NCBI GenBank assembly: GCA_947499545.1
Contig: CANMOZ010000002.1
Location: 124,001-188,000, forward strand
Length of the DNA: 64,000 nucleotides
Reading direction: 5' to 3'
Source of the DNA: an uncultured Saccharospirillaceae bacterium
GTDB taxonomy: Bacteria; Pseudomonadota; Gammaproteobacteria; Pseudomonadales; Oceanobacteraceae
Shown here: positions 28,236 through 36,890 of the stretch, one piece after another
How positions within the stretch are numbered: the stretch's first letter is position 1
Layout: each line of letters starts with the position of its first letter
The notes under the pieces: model-generated
Database searches by the model: none
What the model was told of the DNA's origin: nothing
The model's input: only the letters and a program-made list of their open reading frames with translations
Position numbers and translations under genes: made by a program

Positions 28236-28553
28236 GCTAATCAATCTCCTATGAGTGAATCTCGTCGCTTGTTATTTGGTACAAAAGTTCAAGTGTGCGA
28301 CGAACTCTTCTATTAACTGGCCGACTTTATTTGCCTAGCTAGCTGACTTCAATCCTCTAACGAAGCGTTGTCCTGAAATGTTACTTACTTGTCCTATATG
28401 GTGTATATCCTTGCTATTAATTGGGACGATCGTTTCGTGCCAAATGACTGATCTGAATCAGTATTTCGTACTTGTTTAGCTAATGAGAATGATTTACATT
28501 TTCTATTCTTCTTATATAAACCTTTTAATTGATTGCTCAAGGAGTCTTCGAGT
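28236..28553. promoter_or_regulatory. Divergent promoter region with Fur-box-like site
   Basis: A 318-bp gap between divergently transcribed genes. GCTAATGAGAATGATTTAC (28479-28497) matches about 14 of 19 positions of the Fur consensus GATAATGATAATCATTATC. Just upstream is a perfect inverted repeat ACTGAT-CTGA-ATCAGT (28447-28462). TATATAAA near 28514 could be a -10 element for the rightward gene. Regulation by iron is inferred. Confidence 0.5.
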
Positions 28554-29075
28554 ATGAATCGGAGAGTTTTGATGGGGATACTGTCCACACTGTTTGTCAT
28601 GCAACCAGCCATGGCTTGCCCAGATCATCACCAATCTCATGATAATCAAACGGCTAGGTCTTCAGTTGAGCATTATCAAGAGAAAGCGGTTGAGTTATAT
28701 CAGGCGCTTAAGCAAGGCAATGCGGCTAACGAAGATGTGATGCAACAAGCCCGTAAACTGATGGAGCAGTCTAAACGTATTTTGGCTGACGTTATGGTGC
28801 AGGCGCCTCAATGCGGTGAGTATTTGGGTGCTACATTGAGCGCCGCATCCAAAATGCTGGATATGGCACCTTCGGATATAGAAAAGCAGTACCATCAAGA
28901 TCAAGGGTTACCAAAAGCGATTCCCGAATGTAATCATGCGAAGGACCTACTGGTTCATCCAGCAACGGTTTATGCTTTGGCAAAAGCCTCGAAAGATCAA
29001 TGGCAACAAGTGGCTTCTAAAGAAATGCATGAAGTGGTCGAACATGCAGAATCGGTTGTAGCGCAACTGCATTAA
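28554..29075 (+). CDS. Exported helical protein of unknown function
   Basis: A 173-residue product. I do not recognise the family. A signal peptide (about 1-22, ending AMA) is followed by a His-rich mature N-terminus (CPDHHQSHDNQ) and then long amphipathic helices with two further Cys (QCGEYL and ECNHAK). This suggests a small periplasmic helical bundle that could bind metal or heme. I choose ATG 28554 because AAGGAG is well placed upstream; the frame from 28533 would start with a TTG inside the leader. A Fur-box-like site 57 bp upstream suggests iron-controlled expression. Confidence 0.6.
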   Translation: MNRRVLMGILSTLFVMQPAMACPDHHQSHDNQTARSSVEHYQEKAVELYQALKQGNAANEDVMQQARKLMEQSKRILADVMVQAPQCGEYLGATLSAASKMLDMAPSDIEKQYHQDQGLPKAIPECNHAKDLLVHPATVYALAKASKDQWQQVASKEMHEVVEHAESVVAQLH

Positions 29076-29082
29076 CTCATTG

Positions 29083-29128
29083 ACTTCACCATCAATGGGT
29101 AGGCGTCAAGGTTTTTTGATGGTGAAGT
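29083..29128 (+). terminator. Long inverted repeat after the exported helical protein gene
   Basis: ACTTCACCATCAA (29083-29095) and TTGATGGTGAAGT (29116-29128) are perfect 13-bp arms around a 20-base loop that contains TTTT. It starts eight bases after the stop codon. It is probably a transcript 3' end, or a bidirectional structure for the convergent gene ending at 29437. Confidence 0.6.
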
Positions 29129-29436
29129 ATGTATTCAAATCTTTTTATCCTTATTAACCGTTTTGGGTCGGTATTCGTTTAGATTAAATAGCGTTTAATG
29201 CACATTAATAACGTGTGTAAAACGTTTCTACTTATTAAGTTTTTACATGAAAAAAACTTGGGTAATCGAGGGTGAAGCATCTCGGTGGCGACATCAGTTG
29301 CTCTTTGAAAGCCGTATTAGCAATTGTGAGTGAATTAAGTCGTTATAGAGTCTGTATTGAGTTAGTGTAAGACGTGTTTGTGAGATGCTGCTTGCAAATA
29401 GTTATTCACTAGGTCTAATGAGAAGCTCTTAAATCT
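29129..29436. other. Intergenic stretch without a supported gene
   Basis: An AT-rich 308-bp gap between convergent genes. I see only a short palindrome TTAATG-CA-CATTAA (29195-29208) and scattered T-runs. No reading frame, tRNA or convincing RNA structure was found. Confidence 0.6.
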
Positions 29437-30225
29437 TCAGTCTGGTAAATACATCCCTTTTCTCGATTCTTCATAGAATTGAATGTCCATCTTCTTGGAC
29501 CGAACCTTTTTCAACCCTTTATTGAAGGTTTGTTGCCATTCTTGGCTTTTTGGGTTGCTTCTAGGGAATAACAGACTTAGAGGATCGGCTCTGAGAGGCT
29601 TGGGAGCATGACTGATTTTCGACAGTGATTCCGATCCAAAATGTTTTTGGAGTAAGAAATACCCAACTTCCACGTCACAAGGGAATATATCTAAACTCCC
29701 AGCCATTAATTTATTGAGATTGATCAGGTCGGTGGGGACCCAATCAACGGTAAACACGCCTTTTTCTTCAGCTTGAAAGAACTGTTCTGGATAAGTGTAT
29801 CCAAGGGTTGCGCCTACTTTTAGCCCTTTCAGGTCATCAAGGGATTTCCAATCAAACTTTTTTTCTGTGCGATAAAAGAAGGAAAACCCCGCATGTACGA
29901 CAGGATCACTGTAAATAAAGTGGTTGTTACGTTCATCTGAATAAAACCAAATTCCGGTTGCGTCGAATTTGCCCGCTTTAGCTTCGTCGTAGGCCTTCGA
30001 CCAGGTCAATACAACGACCTCAAGGTCTACGTTTTCTTCAGCAAACGCGGCTTCAATGATGCGAAAGGACAAGCCGTAATGCTTGAGGTCAGCCGATACC
30101 CAGGGGGGCCATTCACCGGTAGAAATCTTAATGGTTTCAGCAGAAACAGGTAACGATACGAAAAGGAGACAAAAGAGCGAAGTTAGCCACCAATAAGGGT
30201 GTTTAGGGTAAGCATTAGACACCAC
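29437..30225 (-). CDS. Periplasmic solute-binding protein, family 3 (amino-acid type)
   Basis: A 262-residue protein with a signal peptide (about 1-29, ending VSA) and a bacterial family 3 solute-binding fold. Family landmarks are the first strand TIKISTGEWPPW, the LSFRIIEAAFAEENVDLEV segment, DDLKGLKVGATLGYTYP and the late SLLFPRSNPKSQEW. No ABC permease or ATPase genes are adjacent, so it may be an orphan sensor-type or stand-alone binding protein, as is common in Pseudomonas, Shewanella and relatives. A GTG start at 30225 (or 30222) follows a GGGGG ribosome binding site. Confidence 0.8.
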   Translation of the reverse strand: MVSNAYPKHPYWWLTSLFCLLFVSLPVSAETIKISTGEWPPWVSADLKHYGLSFRIIEAAFAEENVDLEVVVLTWSKAYDEAKAGKFDATGIWFYSDERNNHFIYSDPVVHAGFSFFYRTEKKFDWKSLDDLKGLKVGATLGYTYPEQFFQAEEKGVFTVDWVPTDLINLNKLMAGSLDIFPCDVEVGYFLLQKHFGSESLSKISHAPKPLRADPLSLLFPRSNPKSQEWQQTFNKGLKKVRSKKMDIQFYEESRKGMYLPD

Positions 30226-30375
30226 TGATCAACCCCCTTACTAAATGCGGGTTAACACTCAACACTCTAGAAGTGTAGACCAGCTAAATCCTGTGGCCTA
30301 TTCAGGAGAGTAGAGCAGTAGGAACCTTTAGTTTGGGCTGTTTAAGTGCAGAGATAAAGGCTTGAATCAACAAAG

Positions 30376-30396
30376 AAAAAGGGGGCCTAGGGCCCC
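30376..30396 (-). terminator. Rho-independent terminator of the 30445-31575 gene
   Basis: Read on the minus strand, GGGGCC (30396-30391) pairs with GGCCCC (30387-30382) across a 3-base loop and is followed by C-TTTTT-C-TTT. This is a classical intrinsic terminator 50 bp after the stop codon. Confidence 0.85.
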
Positions 30397-30444
30397 AATG
30401 AATAGAGAGAGCACGAAAATCGACCAGCGATTCTCACATCATTG

Positions 30445-31575
30445 TTATTCTTGAACATTAAAAGGCGAAAAGGATGCTGTCGCGTTATTGGCGGCTCCAG
30501 GATAATCAAGGTATACCTTGCCCCGCTCAAGGGTATAGTAAGCATCCACAAAATCATCAGAATCTTCATACCAGCTGTCAGGCATGGCGCTGACAATGGC
30601 GTTCCCCAAGCTGACTAACGAAGCAATTTCAGGCTGACCTGCCATGGTTAAGATCGATGCTGTCGCCTTAATTAAATGAGATACCAGCTCTTTGTAATTG
30701 TAATTGCCATCTTGCTCAAAAATCATAAGGTTAGCAGCGTTAAATCGGTACTGCCCCCACGCAATGACAGTTTGATTGGGGCGATATTCTTGCTCCCCTT
30801 CTGTCAGGTAAGGCATGTCGACGACACTCATCAGGGGTTTGGCTTCACCGGCATCAATGCCAGAAACAATAGCATAGAGTTCTGCACTGCCTTTTACCCA
30901 GGGCTCATTATCATCGCTGATGTATATCCTGTCTAATTTGGTAAATTTTTGAGATTTAGGCACGTCAATTCTGTTGTATCGAACTAATGAAGACTGCGCA
31001 GCGTAAGGAAGCACATTTGCTTGCTTTAAAGCGTCATTCATCAGTTGGACGCCTGCTTTTAGATCGGTTTGCGCGTCAATGTCCAAAACCAAAACAGGGT
31101 ATTCCGGTAGCACATATGGATCTAGGTAATGAGTGCGGCCCTGGGCGTCAAAGGCCTCAACTTCGGTCCAAGAAGATTCATTGCCTTTGGGTACATAGGC
31201 TACCAAGGGTAGTTTGCCTGATTTCCATTGCTCAAGACTATCTGGATTGGCTAACCTAAGTTCAAGCAATTTAGGCGTATAATTCGTCAATCCTTTTGAC
31301 TCAATCAAACTTAATTCTGCATGTTTCCATGATTGCTGAAGTGAGTGGTTCTTAAATCCAGCTTGCCCCATCTTACTTTCGTGTAAAACTGAAAAAGGAA
31401 TGCTGTGGCTTTTATGGCGAATTTGATTCAACAGCTCTTTTGATAGAGATTGAATGTGTTGAGCGATCTGTTTAGCGACAGGTTTTGTGGTTTCTGTAAC
31501 ATCAATATTAACAGGTTGAGCATTTACTAAACTTGAACTCAGCAGTAAACCCATTGCGATGGACTTTATTTTCAT
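30445..31575 (-). CDS. Exported protein, possibly DUF3103 family
   Basis: A 376-residue secreted protein of unknown function. A signal peptide (about 1-19, ending VNA) is followed by a mixed alpha/beta protein. Notable segments are LRLANPDSLEQWKSGKLPLVAYVP, YVLPEYPVLVLDID and, near the end, DDFVDAYYTLERGKVYLDYPGAANNA. The length and such segments recall DUF3103 proteins of vibrios, but I cannot verify this. Ribosome binding site GGGGGA is 6 bases before the ATG. It has its own terminator and is divergent from the astacin-type gene across a 429-bp gap. Confidence 0.6.
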   Translation of the reverse strand: MKIKSIAMGLLLSSSLVNAQPVNIDVTETTKPVAKQIAQHIQSLSKELLNQIRHKSHSIPFSVLHESKMGQAGFKNHSLQQSWKHAELSLIESKGLTNYTPKLLELRLANPDSLEQWKSGKLPLVAYVPKGNESSWTEVEAFDAQGRTHYLDPYVLPEYPVLVLDIDAQTDLKAGVQLMNDALKQANVLPYAAQSSLVRYNRIDVPKSQKFTKLDRIYISDDNEPWVKGSAELYAIVSGIDAGEAKPLMSVVDMPYLTEGEQEYRPNQTVIAWGQYRFNAANLMIFEQDGNYNYKELVSHLIKATASILTMAGQPEIASLVSLGNAIVSAMPDSWYEDSDDFVDAYYTLERGKVYLDYPGAANNATASFSPFNVQE

Positions 31576-32004
31576 AATTATCCCCCAGTTGACGTTTACC
31601 TTGACTGCTGAATTCCAAGGGCGTTTTCACAATAGATGAGTCCTCACTCAAATCAAGAGTTGCTGCCAAAAAATGGCTATTTTTGCCTTTAATTAATATT
31701 AAACGACCTGTGAAGTTTGCCTTTACTCATGGAAAGTGTGTGTTTTGTCTTTATTTGGCTGTGCATTTATTTGCATAAAGGGTTTGATCTGTTTGACGAA
31801 AAAAATCTTTGAAGCATTTTATTTAAATGTAACGTTTCTTTTTTTTATGATGCCTTTAACGAAGCAGGTGCATTTTTCTTATGTATTTTTGAATCCCATA
31901 TCATTTTTGCCTAACCACTGAAATTGTTGATGGTGACGGCTGCCCTAATTTGACACTTTGATAGCGGCTCATACAGCAAAACACAATTATATGAGGAGTT
32001 ATCA
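31576..32004. promoter_or_regulatory. Divergent intergenic promoter region
   Basis: A 429-bp AT-rich gap between two outward-facing genes for exported proteins. It must hold both promoters, but no single match is strong enough to name. GAGGAG at 31992-31997 is the ribosome binding site of the rightward metalloprotease gene. No gene-sized frame with coding character is seen. Confidence 0.55.
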
Positions 32005-33714
32005 ATGAGCAAGCTAACAAGTAAGTGCCTGCTGGCATTAACAATCAGTTCTCTCACGTTGGTTGGGTGTGGGGAAGGCGGTTCTTCTTCTAAAGACGAC
32101 TCTGCTGACAGCCGTCCAGTCAATAATGAACCGGGTAAAATTGAACAAGAATTTGAAGGGTTTTCTTCTGCTGAGGTTGATCTCGTAGGCGGCGTTGATC
32201 CTGATGCCAAAATGTCATACAAAATTGTTAATGGTTTAGGCATTACTGAAGGCGATGTTGTTGTCGGTAGCCATGAAGAATTAAGTCGAGCGGGTCAAGT
32301 TGACGCATTCGGATATCCACAGGAAAAAGCAGAGCCACCCGTAATCGATTTGCGTGACCCAGAAAAAGCAGATGAAGTTAAATTCAGTGCTTGGGGTGGC
32401 TTTAGAAAGTGGACTAACGGAGTTGTTCCTTATCAGTTTGGAATCGCTGTTTCTAGCGAAAAACAAAAAATGCTTAGAAACGCATTAGACGAAATTGAAG
32501 CGGTAGCAGACGTTAAGTTTGTTGAGCGTCGTTATGAATCTAACTACCTTAATATCATTGATGATGGTGGATGTTATTCTTATCTCGGTATGAATGGCGG
32601 CAAGCAAGATCTTTCATTATCGCCAGGGTGTTGGGTAAACGGCATTATTATCCATGAATTTATGCACGCGTTGGGTTTTTATCATGAGCAGTCTCGTGCG
32701 GATCGTGATAGTTATATAAGGCTAGCTTGGGAAAATATTAGTGGTGGTAGAAATAATGGTAATTTTAAACGCCAAGGTGCAGTAACGACTACGTTAGGTT
32801 CTTACGATTACGGTTCTGTGATGCATTATGGCGCTTGGGCTTTTTCCATTAATCGTAAGCAAACGATTATTCCATTGCGTTCAGGCGTGGAAATTGGTCA
32901 GCGTAAAGGTTTAAGTGACGGTGATATTGCTGCATTGAAAAAAGCTTATGGTGATGTTACTTCTACTGGAACTGGAACTGGAACTGGAACTGGAACTACA
33001 GACACCAATGAAGCACCTCGTGTGACATTGCAGTACAGCGGTGTGAGCATGTGGAATGATCGTTTCACTAAAGTACCAGTACGCATTTACGATGATAACG
33101 ACGATATTTCGCAGCTTAGAATTACTGTTGCAACAAAAGACATCTCTGTCGTAAAAGGCGTTAGGGAACTTAGTAAAGATCCGTATCAAAAAGACCTTTT
33201 CTACCTACACGTTCAGTCAAATAATCCAAGCAGTGATTATAAAAAACCGGCTAGAACAGATTTGGTATTGTATGTTGAAGATACAAAAGGTAAGAAAACC
33301 ATTAAGGAATTCCCAGTTTGGGTTTACAACATAAGCCACTTTGGCTATAGCTCAGGCGATAACAGTGTTGCTTTACAAAGCGATATTGATGGCAGCTGCT
33401 TAACCGGTAATAGCGATCAAGTTACTCTAAGTTCTTGTGAAGGTGAATCTGGATTCACATTTGCTGAACAAGGTTTAGTTTCTTTTGCTGGAAATGATGA
33501 GTTGTGTTTGGCTGCTAGCAGCTTGAATGAAGACGCAGAAGTAAGTTTGAAAACTTGTGATGCGGCGGATAACACTCAGCAATTCCAGTTGGTGGCGGGT
33601 AAATTAACTTCAATCGCTGCTCCAGAGCTATCTGTTAGCAATGATTCAGGGGTTGCACGCCTTCAATTAACATCTGATACCAGCAAAGATATGTTGTGGT
33701 CAGTAAAAAAATAA
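32005..33714 (+). CDS. Astacin-type (M12A) zinc metalloprotease lipoprotein with C-terminal lectin-like domain
   Basis: A 569-residue cell-surface or secreted protease. The lipoprotein signal has a lipobox around LTLVGC with Cys22. The astacin catalytic domain (about 130-315) begins with KWTNGVVPYQFG, has the zinc site HEFMHALGFYHEQSRADRD (H217, E218, H221, H227) and the Met-turn SVMHYG. A Thr-Gly repeat linker (about 321-330) follows, then a beta-rich domain of unknown type. A C-terminal Cys-containing segment (about 450-569, CLAASSLNEDAEVSLKTC) resembles ricin-B-type beta-trefoil lectins. Its own terminator follows. No immunity or maturation gene is adjacent. Confidence 0.88.
   Translation: MSKLTSKCLLALTISSLTLVGCGEGGSSSKDDSADSRPVNNEPGKIEQEFEGFSSAEVDLVGGVDPDAKMSYKIVNGLGITEGDVVVGSHEELSRAGQVDAFGYPQEKAEPPVIDLRDPEKADEVKFSAWGGFRKWTNGVVPYQFGIAVSSEKQKMLRNALDEIEAVADVKFVERRYESNYLNIIDDGGCYSYLGMNGGKQDLSLSPGCWVNGIIIHEFMHALGFYHEQSRADRDSYIRLAWENISGGRNNGNFKRQGAVTTTLGSYDYGSVMHYGAWAFSINRKQTIIPLRSGVEIGQRKGLSDGDIAALKKAYGDVTSTGTGTGTGTGTTDTNEAPRVTLQYSGVSMWNDRFTKVPVRIYDDNDDISQLRITVATKDISVVKGVRELSKDPYQKDLFYLHVQSNNPSSDYKKPARTDLVLYVEDTKGKKTIKEFPVWVYNISHFGYSSGDNSVALQSDIDGSCLTGNSDQVTLSSCEGESGFTFAEQGLVSFAGNDELCLAASSLNEDAEVSLKTCDAADNTQQFQLVAGKLTSIAAPELSVSNDSGVARLQLTSDTSKDMLWSVKK
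32965..32994 (+). repeat. Hexanucleotide tandem repeat, 5 copies of ACTGGA
   Basis: Five perfect copies lie within the metalloprotease gene and encode alternating Thr-Gly in the linker between catalytic and C-terminal domains. Copy-number change would alter linker length in steps of two residues without shifting the frame. Confidence 0.95.
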
Positions 33715-33739
33715 AATATCCACGAAAATAAAAACACAT

Positions 33740-33761
33740 AAGGCGCTTCGGCGCCTTTTTT
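33740..33761 (+). terminator. Rho-independent terminator after the metalloprotease gene
   Basis: AAGGCGC (33740-33746), a TTCG loop, then GCGCCTT (33751-33757) running into T6 (33756-33761). A strong intrinsic terminator located 26 bp after the stop codon. Confidence 0.92.
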
Positions 33762-33817
33762 AGTGTTCTTTTACGATCAAATATTATGTTTATGAGTCTG
33801 GTATTCTTTGAGTGTGC

Positions 33818-34318
33818 TTATTCATTTATAGAGTCTAATCGCACAAGGTCATTTGTAGGAAGTGTTTTACTCTTCAGGGTTTCGCCAGTAGGTAAAATGA
33901 TAGTGGACTCTAGTTCAAGCATAGGGTAAACGACAAAAGCCCTATTAAGCATTTCAATGTGAGGGATGGTTAGTTGGGGTAAATTTTCTACCCTGTTTCC
34001 ATAGAGCAGTATATCAAGATCAAGCGTTCTTTCTCCCCAATGTCGAAGTCGTTGTCTTCCTTGTTTGTGCTCGATAGATTGCAAGAACTGCAATAAATCC
34101 AGTGGATTGAGTTGCGTTTCAAATGTACAAACAGCGTTGACAAAGTCAGGCTGATCCTGTGGCCCTAGGGGTTTCGATTGATAGAAAGAAGAGAGACGCA
34201 ATGCTCGAATCTCTTCGCTTTGTTCGAGGCAGCTTTTTGCGGAGAGCAATTGCTTTATCGGCTGGTTTAAGTTACTCCCCATGCCTACCCACACCGTTTC
34301 CCAATTGAGATCAGTCAT
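33818..34318 (-). CDS. folK: 6-hydroxymethyl-7,8-dihydropterin pyrophosphokinase
   Basis: Folate biosynthesis enzyme transferring pyrophosphate from ATP to hydroxymethyl-dihydropterin. At 166 residues it has the normal length. Signature segments are VWVGMGSNLNQP at the N-terminus, SSFYQSKPLGPQDQPDFVNAV and the HPPK motif RHWGERTLDLDILLYG with its metal-binding Asp pair. It is the last gene of the dksA-gluQ-cbr-pcnB-folK order known from Pseudomonas. Here it is separated from pcnB by 151 bp, including a hairpin. Confidence 0.96.
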   Translation of the reverse strand: MTDLNWETVWVGMGSNLNQPIKQLLSAKSCLEQSEEIRALRLSSFYQSKPLGPQDQPDFVNAVCTFETQLNPLDLLQFLQSIEHKQGRQRLRHWGERTLDLDILLYGNRVENLPQLTIPHIEMLNRAFVVYPMLELESTIILPTGETLKSKTLPTNDLVRLDSINE

Positions 34319-34424
34319 ATGTGGAAATATTCCTAAAGATGGTTCATTTAAACGACCGTCCTGTGTCTGGATGGAAGCATTTCAGTTTTAGTTTGTTTTG
34401 ATGTCATCAATCAAGGTGATAGAG

Positions 34425-34463
34425 AGCACCACTTGATTGCTTTATTTCGCTGCAAGTGGTGCT
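34425..34463 (-). terminator. Inverted repeat between pcnB and folK
   Basis: AGCACCACTTG (34425-34435) and CAAGTGGTGCT (34453-34463) are perfect 11-bp arms with a 17-base loop. The structure begins seven bases beyond the pcnB stop on the minus strand. There is no T-run, so it may be an mRNA-processing or partial termination structure. Confidence 0.5.
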
Positions 34464-34469
34464 TTGAGG

Positions 34470-35960
34470 TTACTGAGGCGTGTGTTTGGAAGCGCCTTGA
34501 TGGGTCGTTTTTTTCCGACGGGCATTATGTGATTTTCGTTTTGGTGATCGTCGAGGCCCTTTTGGTGAAGGGGTATGCTCATCCTCGTTTGGTTGATAGG
34601 GTCTTCTTGCTGGGTACTGAGAATGTTTCTGCCTTTGTTCAAAAATAGCTTGTGCTTTGGGGCTGGCAGCCAAGAAATCTGTCCACCATGTGCCTGCGCC
34701 GCCAAGATCCTCGCCTACTTGTTCACGCATTAACAAAAAATCGTATCCCGCACGGAACTTGGGGTGTTCGATCAGTTTATCCGCTTTTTTGGGGGAGCAA
34801 TTGACCAATCGAAGTTGTAAATCCCAGATTTCTTTAATGACGCTGACAAAACGTTTGGGAATGGCGGTATAGGCTTGTTGGCTATGAAGTAATGCACTAG
34901 CCGCTTGATGAAGAGCGGGCATGGCGGGCATGCCTTCGGCTTCGAAATGGGCTCGTTGTCGCTGTAATGGAGGCCAGAGTAAGCTAGCAAATAAGTATGC
35001 AGGGTTTACGGGCTTATCAACCTGGACGCGTTCATCGGTATTTTTTAAGGCCTGTACGACAAATGCTTCCCATTGAGGCTGTTCTTGAAGTTCGTGATGG
35101 GTTGCAGGTAAGAGAGTAGGCAAGAGATCTAATACCTGTAGTGCTCGATAGGATTCCACTGCGTGCCCAGAAATCAGCAGTTTAAGTACTTCTTCGTACA
35201 GCCGAGCAGGTGAAACATTTCTTATTAAATGGGCCATTTCGGAAATAGGCGCTAACGTTTTGGGTTCAATCTCAAAACCCAATTTGGCAGCAAAACGTGC
35301 CGCTCTGATCATACGAACGGGGTCTTCTCTATAGCGAGTCTCAGGGTCGCCAATCATTCGTAACTGCTTGGCTTTTAGATCATCAAGTGCGTGAAAGTAG
35401 CTGTGAATGCTGAAATCATTGATGCTGTAATAGAGCGCATTGATGGTGAAGTCTCGTCGTTCAGCGTCTTCATCTTTATTGCCATAAACGTTATCTCGTA
35501 TCAGCATCCCCTGGGCTGATTGTGCGTGGTGCTGAGAGGTCTCAGAGGGTGATGCCCTGAACGTGGCCACTTCGATGACCTCACGACCAAAGACAACATG
35601 GACCAATTTAAAGCGGCGCCCGATTAACCTCGAATTGCCAAACAGTGCTTTGACTTGTTCTGGTTTCGCGTTGGTGACAACATCAAAGTCCTTTGGCTTC
35701 TGACCGAGCAGGGTATCTCGGATACCGCCCCCGACCAAATACGCATCAAACCCGGATTTCTTTAGCCGATATAGGACTTTGAGCGCGTTATCAGAGAGTT
35801 GCTTGCGAGAGACTTCATGCTCCTGGCGAGGAATAATGCTAAGAGGCAGGCTTGAATTTCCCTTTGTGGCAGGGCCTCCCTTCCTATCTCGAGGGGCTTT
35901 TTTGCTAGATAGCGAGGAATTCTTGGTCTTTTTTAATCGCGCAACTAAACGCTTTAGCAT
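34470..35960 (-). CDS. pcnB: Poly(A) polymerase I
   Basis: RNA 3' polyadenylating enzyme that promotes RNA decay. The class II nucleotidyltransferase head has VGGGIRDTLLGQKPKDFDVVTNA with the catalytic Asp pair, RRDFTINALYYS, and the RNA-binding neck MIGDPETRYREDPVRMIRAARFAAKLGF. The C-terminal tail is strongly basic (GPRRSPKRKSHNARRKK), as in gammaproteobacterial PcnB. I choose ATG 35960 (496 residues); a TTG two codons upstream is also possible. The synteny with cbrB and folK is the Pseudomonas arrangement. Confidence 0.95.
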   Translation of the reverse strand: MLKRLVARLKKTKNSSLSSKKAPRDRKGGPATKGNSSLPLSIIPRQEHEVSRKQLSDNALKVLYRLKKSGFDAYLVGGGIRDTLLGQKPKDFDVVTNAKPEQVKALFGNSRLIGRRFKLVHVVFGREVIEVATFRASPSETSQHHAQSAQGMLIRDNVYGNKDEDAERRDFTINALYYSINDFSIHSYFHALDDLKAKQLRMIGDPETRYREDPVRMIRAARFAAKLGFEIEPKTLAPISEMAHLIRNVSPARLYEEVLKLLISGHAVESYRALQVLDLLPTLLPATHHELQEQPQWEAFVVQALKNTDERVQVDKPVNPAYLFASLLWPPLQRQRAHFEAEGMPAMPALHQAASALLHSQQAYTAIPKRFVSVIKEIWDLQLRLVNCSPKKADKLIEHPKFRAGYDFLLMREQVGEDLGGAGTWWTDFLAASPKAQAIFEQRQKHSQYPARRPYQPNEDEHTPSPKGPRRSPKRKSHNARRKKTTHQGASKHTPQ

Positions 35961-36179
35961 GTCCAATCACCAAAAGGGATACGTCAGAGCCCGGCAGTGT
36001 ATCGAAGGCTTGAAGGGATATAAACCGTTGTGAGTGAAAATAAGACATGCGTTGCCTGTTATTTTCTATGTAAATGCACACAGACTTGGCTTGTTTTAAC
36101 GTTAATGCTCATGTTTAGAGTTGAATGCTGTCAGTTCAACTAACAAACCAAATGACGCTATGAGATAGAAATGAGTGAA

Positions 36180-36530
36180 GGTACGGCATCCATGCCGTAC
36201 CTACAGCCGAAAGCAAGCTGGTGCTTGCGAAGTCCACTTTCACATCACACCAGACATCCTTTTGTTATTAGGAAGAGCCTATTATTTTTGTCGAGCGGCT
36301 CTTCAGGTCCTTGTTGTTTTTTTTCAGGCTCCGTACTTCCTGGTTTAGCTTTCCTATCCGCACCAGGTGGAGCAACTAAGGCATCCAATGCCTCAAATGT
36401 GATGAATGGGTTTCCCCAGCATCCAGTTGCTGGCACCTGATCGAACCACCACAGCCTTGTGATGTGATCGTACTCAGCAAAAGCGACTTTTGTTGTTGTG
36501 TGATTGCAGGAGCACCCAATAAGCGAGTGC
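36180..36530 (-). ncRNA. crcZ: Candidate CrcZ-type Hfq-sequestering small RNA
   Basis: It lies between cbrB and pcnB on the same strand, exactly where Pseudomonas encodes CrcZ, which titrates Hfq/Crc to relieve catabolite repression under CbrB and sigma-54 control. On the minus strand there are four unpaired-looking A-rich CA motifs of the AAnAAn type: ACAACAACAAAAG (36505-36489 region), AAAAAAAACAACAAGG (about 36325-36308), ACAAAAATAATAGG (about 36291-36278) and CTAATAACAAAAGG (about 36272-36259). The 3' end is defined by two hairpins: GCAAGC/GCTTGC (36228-36213) and a perfect 10-bp stem (36201-36180). The predicted length of about 350 nt is close to Pseudomonas CrcZ (about 400). A 95-codon frame (36532-36245) overlaps it but looks fortuitous. 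Confidence 0.7.
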
Positions 36531-36540
36531 ATCTAAATGC

Positions 36541-36556
36541 TGCAATCTAAAAACCC
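36541..36556 (-). promoter_or_regulatory. Possible sigma-54 promoter of the CrcZ-like RNA
   Basis: On the minus strand GGG at 36556-36554 and TTGCA at 36545-36541 put GG and GC 12 positions apart, as required for sigma-54. The -12 half is perfect; the -24 half matches only at GG. The predicted start is near 36530, just before the first CA motif. A half-site TGTTAC at 36743-36748 may relate to CbrB binding, but a paired half is not seen. Confidence 0.45.
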
Positions 36557-36890
36557 TGACTTAACCTATCCTGGGATAAGGCAGAGAAACTCTGGCTTTA
36601 ACTGACAACTCAACATCAATGCTGGTGTCAAGTTCAAACCATGTCGTATTTAAAGCAGATTGCATGCCAATTTTTTGACAATACAAAGAAATAAGTAAAT
36701 ATGCTGTTTTTAAGGTTTCGACACCACTAAATTAGTCTCAAGTGTTACCTAAAGTGGCGTGAAATGATGCAATTGCATTTAAATGAGGTTATTTGTGACA
36801 CCCATCACTGCCAAAATACGAACAGATACAAACACCGTCAAATACTGCAGACATGTCTGAGCGTTGGATATCAAAAGTATTGATAAAGAA

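Noticed and set aside
31736-31921. 61-codon plus-strand frame in the divergent gap
   Set aside because: Phe-rich translation from AT-rich DNA with no ribosome binding site.
36171-36440. 89-codon plus-strand frame
   Set aside because: Antisense to the candidate RNA, with no ribosome binding site and unlikely composition; its start region is itself part of a hairpin.
36245-36532. 95-codon minus-strand frame after cbrB
   Set aside because: No family resemblance. The A-rich motifs and terminal hairpins explain the stretch better as a CrcZ-type RNA, though a protein is not strictly excluded.
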